Assembly: GCA_022827185.1 (NCBI GenBank)
Contig: JAJDTM010000056.1
Span: forward strand, 152,694 to 216,693
From: Candidatus Poribacteria bacterium
GTDB taxonomy: Bacteria; Poribacteria; WGA-4E; WGA-3G
Direction of reading: 5' to 3'
DNA length: 64,000 nucleotides
A program made the translations under genes and the position numbers. Numbering within the stretch: the stretch's first letter is position 1; every line of letters starts with the position of its first letter. Shown here piece after piece: positions 17,885-26,022 of the stretch. The notes under the pieces are model-generated. The model worked only from the letters and a program-made list of their open reading frames with translations, searched no databases and was not told the DNA's origin.

Positions 17885-18784
17885 TCACTTTTTGAATATA
17901 TCTTTCCATGTGTCCAAAGACGGTGATTCTGTTGCCTTCTTGATTTTATTTTCTATTTGGGCGAAATTCCGTGCCATACGTTTTCTTTCACTGCTTGATA
18001 AGTCACCATCAATATACTGAGTTTGTCTACTCGGATCAGCGGTCGGTCTTAGGGACAACGACTTCGCTTTATTAAAGAAATGTTGAAGCATTCTCTGTTG
18101 TGTCATGGGTCCAGCATAATGCTTGAAGACATTCACAGCCATGTTTGACACATGGTAAGAAGATACTTTAACATTATTTGCATCACAAATTGATTTTATC
18201 AGTTTGATAGTTGGTACAACCTGTCCAGATTGCTTTTGATTTATTGAGGTGAGCTCTCGCGAAAATCGCTTAGGATAAGTTGAAATCCATCCTTTTCCAT
18301 TTGGATCAGGAATCCGATAGCCATCTCGATAACGAAATGCAGGCAAAACCTGCACCTGTAACCCATCAGAAAACTCTACAGTAACAGCCATTACCCCCGA
18401 AGATATTGTTGTATTTGGCAAACGCTCTCGTATTGCGCTGGCGAAGTCATTAATAACTTGATCGGAAGATTTATCCGTTGTAAAATTTCCCAAATCAGCT
18501 AGTATGTCAATGTCACTGAGATTCTTAACATCAGTATGTGTTGAATGGGAACCGCCAAACCGAACATTCTCGACCTCAAACTCATTTTTTAATTTATCCT
18601 CTATCAACTTCTTGTGTTGGTTAATTGCGTTATAATCATGCGCATTGATTTCCATCAGTTTTTCTTGAAGAAAATCTGCAATCTTTGTTAACCCGAACTT
18701 CTTGTCGGTTTCATTTGGTCCTACTTCAGTAATGTCCCGTCGTGTATGATCACTGCGAAATCTAGATCCACTACCTCCAGTCAT
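17885..18784 (-). CDS. CD-NTase (CBASS cyclic oligonucleotide synthase)
   Basis: A 299-residue nucleotidyltransferase. The active-site signature GGSHSTHTDVKNLSDIDIL gives the G-S motif and the D-x-D metal pair. The third carboxylate, normally Asp or Glu in a V-D-V-L-P-A strand, reads VQVLPAF, so Gln replaces it. The C-terminal helical part matches the family (VVPTIKLIKSIC). The protein begins MTGGSGSRF, a glycine-rich flexible tail; recent work on type IV CBASS, as I recall it, reports a deazaguanine conjugated to the CD-NTase N-terminus. The start is firm: GGAGG lies 8 bp upstream and the ATG overlaps the preceding stop by one base. Confidence 0.88.
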   Translation of the reverse strand: MTGGSGSRFRSDHTRRDITEVGPNETDKKFGLTKIADFLQEKLMEINAHDYNAINQHKKLIEDKLKNEFEVENVRFGGSHSTHTDVKNLSDIDILADLGNFTTDKSSDQVINDFASAIRERLPNTTISSGVMAVTVEFSDGLQVQVLPAFRYRDGYRIPDPNGKGWISTYPKRFSRELTSINQKQSGQVVPTIKLIKSICDANNVKVSSYHVSNMAVNVFKHYAGPMTQQRMLQHFFNKAKSLSLRPTADPSRQTQYIDGDLSSSERKRMARNFAQIENKIKKATESPSLDTWKDIFKK

Positions 18785-19746
18785 TAATTTTCCTCCTGTT
18801 CATCAAAATACCTGAAGACTTTATATACCTCTGACATTTCTTTCTCAAGAGTTTTCATATCATTAGCATGAATTGCATAAGTCAAATCACTACGGGCTTG
18901 CTCCATATCTTGTAGGTTATGCAGTATCATTGATAATTCTATATTAGCTGTCAATAACTGTTCAATAGGTACTACATACTCAATTTCTCGTCGGTAAAGG
19001 GTTTCTCCATTTAAAAACAGGTGCCTCAACCATGTTAAACCATCAAATATATCTGCGCCAGCAAGGGCGAACCTAATCACCGTTTTTAAATCGAAACAGC
19101 CGAAAACATGAATCGGAATATACCGTTCCATATCAAAAGCCGATAGAGCCGCTCTCAGACGATTAATAAAATAAACACCATGAGCCCATGTTGGAGCTAT
19201 TTCCTTTTCAGTCAAGCCCAGGATCTGAAATTCACTTGTGTACGGTTTCAATGTTTCGGCGAGAACATACGGATCTATGTTGTTTGGAACGTGAATCAGA
19301 ATATCTTTGGTATAAGTTCCTTTCACTTTCGCGTATAAGTGTAAAGCCCTTTCAAGTTGCTGTTTTACACTTATTAAATCATAGGGTTTATCGTAACTGA
19401 CCAATACATCATGTCCATTCCACGGTATCCGATTCGCTGTCTGGATATAGGTGTTTTCATCCCATTCTTCTAAGCTGGCCGAATTATTACACGTTGGGCA
19501 AATCGTCGTTTCGTATCCGCCACTGTCCCAAATGCGAATCCTTGAATCTTCTGCTAAAATCAACCCAGGCGGAAAGATATATTCATAATCATAAAGTGAC
19601 AAAAGATACGATGGAACATAAGGAAGTGAATGTTCCAATCGCTCAATTACATCTGGAAAACCTCTACTTGAATACGAATAAATAAACAATGGCAGGTTTT
19701 CACCATTGAAATTTCGTTGTTCTACATCATGTTGAAATATTTTCAT
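18784..19746 (-). CDS. TGT-like protein of type IV CBASS (Cap10-like)
   Basis: A 320-residue protein resembling tRNA-guanine transglycosylases. It keeps the substrate-side motif IWDSGGYE and the nucleophile-region motif ALAGADIFDG. The C-terminal Cys3-His zinc site of housekeeping TGT is not seen; instead ICPTCNN follows the DSGG motif. The usual TGT is about 370-380 residues, so this one is shortened at the C-terminus. Its place between a QueC-like gene and a CD-NTase, with overlaps on both sides (20 bp upstream, 1 bp downstream), points to immune nucleobase chemistry rather than tRNA queuosine. The exact reaction is not deducible. Confidence 0.75.
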   Translation of the reverse strand: MKIFQHDVEQRNFNGENLPLFIYSYSSRGFPDVIERLEHSLPYVPSYLLSLYDYEYIFPPGLILAEDSRIRIWDSGGYETTICPTCNNSASLEEWDENTYIQTANRIPWNGHDVLVSYDKPYDLISVKQQLERALHLYAKVKGTYTKDILIHVPNNIDPYVLAETLKPYTSEFQILGLTEKEIAPTWAHGVYFINRLRAALSAFDMERYIPIHVFGCFDLKTVIRFALAGADIFDGLTWLRHLFLNGETLYRREIEYVVPIEQLLTANIELSMILHNLQDMEQARSDLTYAIHANDMKTLEKEMSEVYKVFRYFDEQEEN

Positions 19747-20302
19747 AGTAAATGACTTCCCTTCGATCTTGGCAAGCGAGGCAATGTTCGCAAGGAGGTA
19801 CCACGCCTCGCAAGCAACTGTATGTCAAATGAATAGGGACATCCATCTTTTTGCAATAAGCTGCAATATCTATTTTTGTCAGTTCACCAAAGGGAAAATC
19901 CATTGCTAGACAATCGTTCGATACTGTGCGTACAAGAGTGTCAATTTCTTTTTGAAAATTGGTTGAAGCGTCTCGATAATCAGTTCCTTCGTGTATTCCC
20001 ATAGCGATTAGACCATGAGAAGTGGGAAAGGAACAAGCACCAATGGAAGCAAGCAGAAGATTTCTTCCTCGGACTTCATTACCTGATTTCGCTAGGAACC
20101 ACTGCATCCCTTGCAACTTTATAATTTTCAGTGGGATGTCAAAATGCTCTGTTACAGCTTTGACTGCTTTTAACTCAGGGACTTTGGCAATCTGTCCATA
20201 ATCCACCCACATCGCGGAAGGTGAATATCCATTTGAGATATAATAGGACAGGCAGGCAGTTGAATCTATACCCCCTGAAGATAGTACTAATACATTTGTC
20301 AT
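19727..20302 (-). CDS. QueC-like 7-deazaguanine synthetase of type IV CBASS (Cap9-like)
   Basis: A 191-residue PP-loop ATPase, shorter than the usual QueC of about 220-230. The ATP-binding motif LSSGGIDST is at the N-terminus. Four C-terminal cysteines in CLRGVVPPCEHCLACQDR match the QueC zinc site. Housekeeping QueC turns carboxy-deazaguanine into preQ0. Here the neighbours are a TGT-like gene, a CD-NTase and a TIR effector, and no other queuosine gene (queD, queE, queF) is near. It is the first gene of the four-gene operon. The ribosome-binding site is weak. Confidence 0.85.
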   Translation of the reverse strand: MTNVLVLSSGGIDSTACLSYYISNGYSPSAMWVDYGQIAKVPELKAVKAVTEHFDIPLKIIKLQGMQWFLAKSGNEVRGRNLLLASIGACSFPTSHGLIAMGIHEGTDYRDASTNFQKEIDTLVRTVSNDCLAMDFPFGELTKIDIAAYCKKMDVPIHLTYSCLRGVVPPCEHCLACQDRREVIYYENIST

Positions 20303-20512
20303 AGAGGGGTCTAATCTATAAAACTCACACTTTATATGTAGTTCCAGTTCAAGTTAAGTGGTTCATCATTGCTAGAGTCTTACTGAATTTCAGTTATATA
20401 TTAGCACATTTGAGGAGAAGAATCAAGGGAGATTACTTATAGTTTCAGGACGATTTAGTTTTTGGTTTTGATTTTAGTTTCCGTTTACAGATAGTACCGT
20501 TTTTTCGGAATA

Positions 20513-20535
20513 TCGCGAGCTCAGCTCGCTCCTAC
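20513..20535 (-). repeat. GTAGGAGCGAGC palindromic repeat, copy 2 (opposite orientation)
   Basis: Read on the minus strand this is GTAGGAGCGAGCTGAGCTCG, nearly identical to the copy at 15883. It lies in the 375-bp gap between the divergent QueC-like and methyltransferase genes. The rest of that gap is AT-rich; besides a weak plus-strand promoter nothing else was recognised. Confidence 0.7.
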
Positions 20536-20606
20536 AGAGGAAAATATATCCATGTATAAAGTGGATATATAAAACTAAATCCCCCTGCCTCACTTAACAA
20601 CCTTAG

Positions 20607-20635
20607 TTGCAATGATTTGGCATTTGTGATAATAT
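20607..20635 (+). promoter_or_regulatory. Candidate promoter for the methyltransferase gene
   Basis: TTGCAA (20607-20612) and TAATAT (20630-20635) are 17 bp apart. Both boxes depart from consensus, so the call is tentative. It lies 43 bp before the start codon, which itself has GGAGGAGG upstream. Confidence 0.4.
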
Positions 20636-20677
20636 GTACAATATCAGACACGCAGCATTCACGGAGGAGGCGATTCT

Positions 20678-23359
20678 ATGCCGAAAAAACCAATTGACCA
20701 TTACGAACATCCTGATACACTTCCCAACAACCCGACCCAAGAATTAAGTGGATTCGCTGAAGATGAGGAAAACGCGCCAACCCGTTATCCACGCGACACA
20801 GCCCTTGATCCGCAACTTGTCTGGAAAGGCAAAGATCAACAGAACGATAGCGACCTGGAAGTGCCAGCCGTACCGATTTATACGCAAGAACACATCCAAC
20901 CCCAAGCGATTATAGAGACTCTCCGCGCCCAAAAACAGCGAGAATCAGATCAAATCGAACTACTTTTTGAAGGGTTCAACGACCTTGATTTCAACCAGAA
21001 AATTGAATTCTATGAACATGAACAGAACTGGCACAACCGCTTTATCCTTGGTGATTCCCTTGCCGTGATGAATTCTCTCGCTGAAAAAGAGCAGCTCAAA
21101 AGCGGGGTGCAGATGATCTATTTTGATCCACCTTACGGAATTAAATTCAGCAGCAACTGGCAGGTCAGCACCCGTAAGCGCGATGTCAGCGATACCAAAG
21201 CAGAAGACGTTACGCCGCAACCGGAACAGGTGAAAGCATTCCGTGATACGTGGGAACTCGGCATCCATTCCTACCTCGCCTATCTCCGTGACCGCCTTAC
21301 CGTTGCTTATGAACTACTTGCGGATAGCGGCAGCATCTTCGTCCAGATTAGCGATGAGAATGTCCATCGTGTGCGATGTATATTAGATGAAGTGTTTGGA
21401 GATACTAATTTCGTTTCCACAATTGCATGGACTCGGGCAAATATGACTTCTTCAACAGAGTTAGCATCAGTATCTGACTATCTGTTGTGGTATGCAAAAG
21501 ATAAAGAGCAAGTGAAATATAATCAACTCTATATGGAACGTGATGAACGGACAGCTGAACCGCTTTTAAGGCGCTATTATAATGTTGAATTGCCGAATAG
21601 AACACGAAGGAGAATGACGAAAGAAGAGATGGAAAATCCTTCCCTTCTTCCTGAAGGAAGTCGGAGATTTGCAGATTATTCAGTTTCATCACAGACAGGC
21701 GGAAGTGCTAATTATGCGTATAATTTTGAAGGAAGAACTTATCTTCCGCCTGGCGATCGAGGCTGGGCTACAAGTCAAGATGGGTTAAATCGTCTCACTA
21801 AACAGAGAAGACTTCTCCCATTGGGAAAGACGTTGTGTTATATACGATATGCTGATGATTTTCCGGGGCAGGCCATTACCAACTTATGGACCGATACCGC
21901 TGGATCTCGGTCAGGAAGAATGTACGTTGTGGAAACGAATCCTAAAGTCGTCCAACGGTGCATATTGATGACAACCGATCCGGGAGACCTTGTTCTCGAT
22001 CCGACCTGTGGCAGTGGGACGACCGCTTATGTCGCAGAACAGTGGGGCAGACGGTGGATAACAGTAGACACCTCACGCGTCGCTCTGGCATTGGCGCGCA
22101 CACGCCTCATGGCAGCCAAATATCTGTACTATCGGCTTGAAGATGTCAATGACATCAAGCACGGTTTTGTCTACAAATCAGTCAGGCAACTGAGTCTATC
22201 AGACATAGCAAATAACACAGAGATTGACGACATCCATGCCGAATATGCTGAGAAACTGGAACCGTTGCGTGCCGAGATGAACCGTCTCATGGAGCAGAAT
22301 TGGATGGAGTGGGAGGTACCAACAGAAACTGATAGTGAATGGAGCCCCAAGTTCCAAGAACTACACCGTCAATGGCTCAATCTCAAGCGCGAGCGACAAC
22401 TCGCCATGGACGCTTCGACTGCACGGCGTGCAAAAAAAGAGATACTCTACGATCAACCGCACGAGGACACAAAACGGGTTCGTGTTACAGGTCCATTCAC
22501 TGTAGAGAGTTTATCGCCACATTTTGTCCTTGACCCCGTTGATGCAGAAGCTGATACCCCGACAACTGCTGCTCCAGATGTCTCACAAGATTACCATCAG
22601 CACATCCTTGAACATCTGAAAACAGGAGGCGTGCAAAACCGCCTTCAGGAGCAGCGCATTACCTTTGATTGGTTGGAGGAACTACCCGGCGAGTGGTTAC
22701 ATGCCGAAGGTGCGTATACCGATGCAGATAACAATATACAGAGTGTTGCTATTAGTATCGCGTCGCAATCCATTACTGTTGGTAGTCAGTGGATAAATGA
22801 GGCTGCGAAGGAAGCTGCACGCCGAACACCGCGATTCGATCTACTCATTATTGCCGGTTTTGCGTTTGAAGGCTATACCGCTGGTGAGGACACACGCATG
22901 GGACGGCTTACCATCCTACCGGTTAAGATGAGCCCTGAGTTAATGGTGCGCGAGCTCAAAAACACGGGGCAAGGCAATCTGTTCATGGTGTTTGGAGAAC
23001 CGGATGTCGAGATTGTGAATCATGAAGATGGGACGCACGCCGTGAAACTTTTGGGTGTAGATGTGTACGATCCGAAGCAGGGGTTAACCCGTTCCGATAC
23101 ACCGGAAGACATCGCGTGCTGGTTCATTGATACTGCCTATAACGGTGAAGCGTTTTTCGTCCGACATGCCTATTTCACGGGTGAGGATGAACCGTATAAG
23201 CAGCTGAAGCGCGCACTCAATTCGGGAATCGACGCAGAGGCGTGGGAGGCACTTTATCGGACAGAGAGTCTTCCATTTGCAAAACCTGAAACCGGTAAAA
23301 TCGCAGTCAAGGTCATCAACCACTACGGCGATGAGGTGATGAAGGAGTATAAGGTGTAG
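20678..23359 (+). CDS. Type III-like site-specific DNA methyltransferase (Mod)
   Basis: An 893-residue amino-methyltransferase of the beta-type order: catalytic motif DPPYG (about residue 151) precedes the SAM motif DPTCGSGTT (about residue 444). Between them is the target-recognition region. The C-terminal 350 residues lack obvious motifs and probably contact the restriction subunit. It is expected to methylate adenine and protect host DNA. The partner helicase-nuclease is at 28389-31385, about 5 kb away, an unusual separation. Bases 21400-21860, coding the target-recognition region, are visibly more AT-rich than the flanks, as if exchanged. The start has a strong GGAGGAGG site. Confidence 0.9.
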   Translation: MPKKPIDHYEHPDTLPNNPTQELSGFAEDEENAPTRYPRDTALDPQLVWKGKDQQNDSDLEVPAVPIYTQEHIQPQAIIETLRAQKQRESDQIELLFEGFNDLDFNQKIEFYEHEQNWHNRFILGDSLAVMNSLAEKEQLKSGVQMIYFDPPYGIKFSSNWQVSTRKRDVSDTKAEDVTPQPEQVKAFRDTWELGIHSYLAYLRDRLTVAYELLADSGSIFVQISDENVHRVRCILDEVFGDTNFVSTIAWTRANMTSSTELASVSDYLLWYAKDKEQVKYNQLYMERDERTAEPLLRRYYNVELPNRTRRRMTKEEMENPSLLPEGSRRFADYSVSSQTGGSANYAYNFEGRTYLPPGDRGWATSQDGLNRLTKQRRLLPLGKTLCYIRYADDFPGQAITNLWTDTAGSRSGRMYVVETNPKVVQRCILMTTDPGDLVLDPTCGSGTTAYVAEQWGRRWITVDTSRVALALARTRLMAAKYLYYRLEDVNDIKHGFVYKSVRQLSLSDIANNTEIDDIHAEYAEKLEPLRAEMNRLMEQNWMEWEVPTETDSEWSPKFQELHRQWLNLKRERQLAMDASTARRAKKEILYDQPHEDTKRVRVTGPFTVESLSPHFVLDPVDAEADTPTTAAPDVSQDYHQHILEHLKTGGVQNRLQEQRITFDWLEELPGEWLHAEGAYTDADNNIQSVAISIASQSITVGSQWINEAAKEAARRTPRFDLLIIAGFAFEGYTAGEDTRMGRLTILPVKMSPELMVRELKNTGQGNLFMVFGEPDVEIVNHEDGTHAVKLLGVDVYDPKQGLTRSDTPEDIACWFIDTAYNGEAFFVRHAYFTGEDEPYKQLKRALNSGIDAEAWEALYRTESLPFAKPETGKIAVKVINHYGDEVMKEYKV

Positions 23360-23372
23360 GGGTGCGGTGTTA

Positions 23373-23422
23373 ATTGTCTGAATCGCGGATTACACGGATG
23401 ACGCGGATTATCGCGGATTTTT
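23373..23422 (+). repeat. TGTCTGAATC / GGATTACACGG dispersed repeat
   Basis: TGTCTGAATCGCGGATTACA is followed by GGATGACGCGGATTATCGCG units, matching the repeat at 15821. The upstream text GCGGTGTT is also shared with 15913. It sits in the short gap between the convergent methyltransferase and Rpn genes. Just after it (about 23438-23456) TCAATTGAATGCCCCTGAG resembles a decayed right end of the 130-bp MITE. Confidence 0.6.
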
Positions 23423-23472
23423 AAAAGCGTTTTCTGTCAATTGAATGCCCCTGAGTTAAATCCAATAATTAG

Positions 23473-24381
23473 CTATACACCTCTGTCTGCCGCTAAAACC
23501 CGTGCGAAGTCCTCTGTGCTTTCGGCTAAGAGGGCAGCGCGAAACAGCTGCTTGAGACGTTGGGAATCCTCAATCGTTTCTAATATGGGCTTGAAGGTGC
23601 TCGCAGCATCGGGCTGTAATCGGAGTTCCAATGCTTCAAGAATGTCTTCAAGGGCCCGTTCTCTCATACCTTGCTCGAGGCCTTGTTGGTGTGCTTCTGC
23701 TGTGGCTTTCTCTGTCCAGTATTCAATAATATTACGTTGCTGCATGGTTTCCTCCGAAATGATACGTGAAATTACTTCCGATTCATAGACTAAATTTCCC
23801 AAAACAGCCAAGGTGCCGAGGTACGCTGGTTTGTTTGAGACGTCAACGCTATCGGCGGTTTGGATACACCGGCGCAGCCATTGCTCAGCATCTACACCCG
23901 CAGGACGTTTCATCAGCGGTGTGAAAGGGAGCAGTCCTGTAGGTTTTGCATCAAGAATCCGCTGCCCCTCCATCTCAATGAGCCGAAAAACCTTATATTC
24001 AATGAAAATCTGATGTTCCGCTATGTTTTGCGCATAAACGCCACGGTCCCTTCGTCCCGCATCTGGTCGAAGATAGATAACACTTGAATACACCGGCAAC
24101 CGATACGTTTCAACCAACCGAATGATATAACCTGCCATCCTCAGAGACATCTCAGGATCATAACTGTCGGTGGTTTGAAACTCGAAATGGACCAGAACCT
24201 CTTCACCCTCGCGTTCTACTTTGATGACGATATCTGCCTGGTGCATTTCAACCGTAGGTTGCTCCGGTACGATCAATTCAACGAAAGTAGCCTCGTCTTG
24301 CTCAAAGTTTAGGCAGTAATTGACGAAGTCCATGGGGTGTGTTTGTGCTTGCGTTTTGGTAAGGGTATCAAAAATCGCCAT
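23473..24381 (-). CDS. Rpn-family recombination-promoting nuclease / putative transposase
   Basis: A 302-residue protein with a PD-(D/E)XK-like core: ADIVIKVEREGEEVLVHFEF followed by QT supplies the Asp and the E-x-Q active-site strand. The preceding residues and the segment RMAGYIIRLVETYRLPVYS are typical of Rpn/RpnC-like proteins common in cyanobacteria and sponge symbionts. The C-terminal third is helical. Members act as DNA nucleases linked to horizontal transfer, and some to phage defence. It is antisense inside the restriction locus, between the methyltransferase and the ATPase-PIN genes. Confidence 0.75.
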   Translation of the reverse strand: MAIFDTLTKTQAQTHPMDFVNYCLNFEQDEATFVELIVPEQPTVEMHQADIVIKVEREGEEVLVHFEFQTTDSYDPEMSLRMAGYIIRLVETYRLPVYSSVIYLRPDAGRRDRGVYAQNIAEHQIFIEYKVFRLIEMEGQRILDAKPTGLLPFTPLMKRPAGVDAEQWLRRCIQTADSVDVSNKPAYLGTLAVLGNLVYESEVISRIISEETMQQRNIIEYWTEKATAEAHQQGLEQGMRERALEDILEALELRLQPDAASTFKPILETIEDSQRLKQLFRAALLAESTEDFARVLAADRGV

Positions 24382-24491
24382 TCTATTTCCTTTTTTCGTT
24401 TAGCAAATTATAGCATATATTTGCAACACAAGTCAAATCTCATTTCAGGATCATTCAATTTTCGATGTGGATCTTGGTTCTACTTTATATT

Positions 24492-24621
24492 CAGGGCTAT
24501 TCAATTGTCCATTTTTCAATCGAATTTTCACCCCAGGCCCGGTAGGTTCGGTTTCCTAACCGAACCGGATCGTGAAAAAAAGACGTAAAACCCAATAATT
24601 TCTTAAAATTGAATGACCCTG
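24492..24621 (+). mobile_element. 130-bp MITE-like element, copy A, with 10-bp target duplication
   Basis: The element runs from CAGGGCTATTCAATT to AATTGAATGACCCTG (13 of 15 terminal bases complementary) and is flanked by ACTTTATATT on both sides (24482-24491 and 24622-24631), a perfect 10-bp target duplication. A central hairpin has arms GGTTCGGTT and AACCGAACC. It encodes nothing, so it must have been moved in trans. The end sequence and the 10-bp duplication recall IS4/IS231-type elements; this is from memory and unverified. It lies directly upstream of the ATPase promoter. Confidence 0.88.
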
Positions 24622-24640
24622 ACTTTATATTTCGATCCGC

Positions 24641-24669
24641 TTGAATTTTCTCGTGAAATTGCGTATAAT
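24641..24669 (+). promoter_or_regulatory. Promoter of the ATPase-PIN operon
   Basis: TTGAAT (24641-24646) and TATAAT (24664-24669) are 17 bp apart. The transcript would start near 24676, immediately before the GGAGG ribosome-binding site at 24681-24685. The -35 box begins only 10 bp after the MITE target duplication, so insertion has replaced whatever lay upstream. Confidence 0.7.
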
Positions 24670-24693
24670 AGAGTTAACATGGAGGCAAAAAAA

Positions 24694-26022
24694 ATGATTA
24701 CACATATACGGGTAAAAAACTTCAAATCGTGGCAAGATAGTGGTGAGGTGAAATTTGCACCACTGACCGGCTTTTTTGGGACAAATAGTTCTGGCAAGAG
24801 TAGTCTGTTGCAAATGCTATTGTTGCTTAAGCAGACGGTGGAGCGTTCAGATCTAGAGGAAGTTATATTCTTCGGTGATGAGAATTCTCTTGTTAATCTT
24901 GGCAGCTTCCGTGAAGTGATTCATAGGCATAAAGAGGAGGAGTTGCTTGAGCTGGAGTTTGGGTGTAAACTCCAAGAAGCCTTGGCAATAGAAGTTTTGG
25001 GGGAAGATTCCGAGGGGAATATCAGGAATATTATAATGCCTATTGATAATTTCTCGTTTAACACGGCCCTCCGAGTAGACGGGTCGGAGCTCAAGACTGA
25101 ACGCTTTCTTTATAGTTTTGAATCTTGTGATATTCGAGAGATAAGATGGGAATCGTATCATTTACATTACAAAAATTTGCTTGGTGAAGAAGAAACAGTT
25201 ACGATGGTCCCAAAAAGCTTCCACGGAGGGCCAGCATGGGCAGCACCTGATGTTCTAAAACCGTTTTTCCCTGCGTTTAAAAATCTCTTTAAGCATGTTT
25301 ATCCTCTCGGTCCAACCCGTGTTCAACCGAAACGTTCCTATCATTGGGATGATAAAGATCCAACGGATGTAGGGTTGTGGGGTGATAAGGTCATTGACGC
25401 TCTCCTCTGTGCTCACATGCGCCGTGTGAAAATCTCTAAGAAAGGAGAAGAGGCAACGATTGAGGATCGGATATCCGAATGGCTCCGAGAGATGGACTTG
25501 GCCTACTCATTTTTACTTAAGCCAATTGGTGCTTTGAAGAATGATAACTATGAGGTTCAAATCCAAAAAAGTGCCACGAGCCCGGCAGTGACATTGGCTG
25601 ATATGGGATATGGATTAGCTGATGTTTTGCCTATGTTAGTTCTCTGTTACTATACACCAGAGGGTTCAACCCTAATTTTGGAACAGCCCGGTATCCACCT
25701 CCATCCAAAGGTTCAATCTCAACTTGCAGATCTCTTAATAGAGGTAGTCACTGAAAGGAAACTTCAGATTTTGGTAGAGAGCCACAGCGAACACCTATTA
25801 AATCGGTTGCAGCGGCGTATTGCTGAGGAAAAGATTGGCGTTGATAAAACTGCACTCTATTTTTGTCGTAACGATGAAGGCGTTTCTGAAATTGACAGGT
25901 TAGAAATGGATGAATTCGGCAATATTGCAAATTGGCCAGAAAATTTTTTCGGTAACGAGATGGGTGACCTGTTTGCAATGACAGAAGCACAGAGGGCACG
26001 TCAAAAGAGAGCGGAGGGTTAA
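24694..26022 (+). CDS. AAA/ABC-type ATPase (DUF3696-like), copy 1 of the ATPase-PIN module
   Basis: A 442-residue SMC/OLD-like ATPase. Walker A is GTNSSGKSS near residue 33. A signature-like helix reads LADMGYGLADVLPMLV. Walker B reads TLILEQPGIHLHPK, with E-Q-P in place of D-E-P, and the H-switch is VESHSEHLLNRL. A family of such ATPases acts with a toxic nuclease in phage defence (for example PARIS), but this exact pairing with PIN is not one I recognise. The ATG at 24694 is preferred because GGAGG precedes it by 8 bp and copy 2 also begins MITHI. Its stop overlaps the PIN start (TAATG). Confidence 0.8.
   Translation: MITHIRVKNFKSWQDSGEVKFAPLTGFFGTNSSGKSSLLQMLLLLKQTVERSDLEEVIFFGDENSLVNLGSFREVIHRHKEEELLELEFGCKLQEALAIEVLGEDSEGNIRNIIMPIDNFSFNTALRVDGSELKTERFLYSFESCDIREIRWESYHLHYKNLLGEEETVTMVPKSFHGGPAWAAPDVLKPFFPAFKNLFKHVYPLGPTRVQPKRSYHWDDKDPTDVGLWGDKVIDALLCAHMRRVKISKKGEEATIEDRISEWLREMDLAYSFLLKPIGALKNDNYEVQIQKSATSPAVTLADMGYGLADVLPMLVLCYYTPEGSTLILEQPGIHLHPKVQSQLADLLIEVVTERKLQILVESHSEHLLNRLQRRIAEEKIGVDKTALYFCRNDEGVSEIDRLEMDEFGNIANWPENFFGNEMGDLFAMTEAQRARQKRAEG

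Noticed and set aside
19727..20302. Housekeeping queuosine gene queC
   Set aside because: No other queuosine genes are nearby, the protein is short, and the gene overlaps a TGT-like gene that leads into a CD-NTase and TIR effector.
24613..24693. A longer N-terminus for the first ATPase
   Set aside because: It would start inside the MITE and run through the promoter; the ATG at 24694 has GGAGG and matches the start of copy 2.
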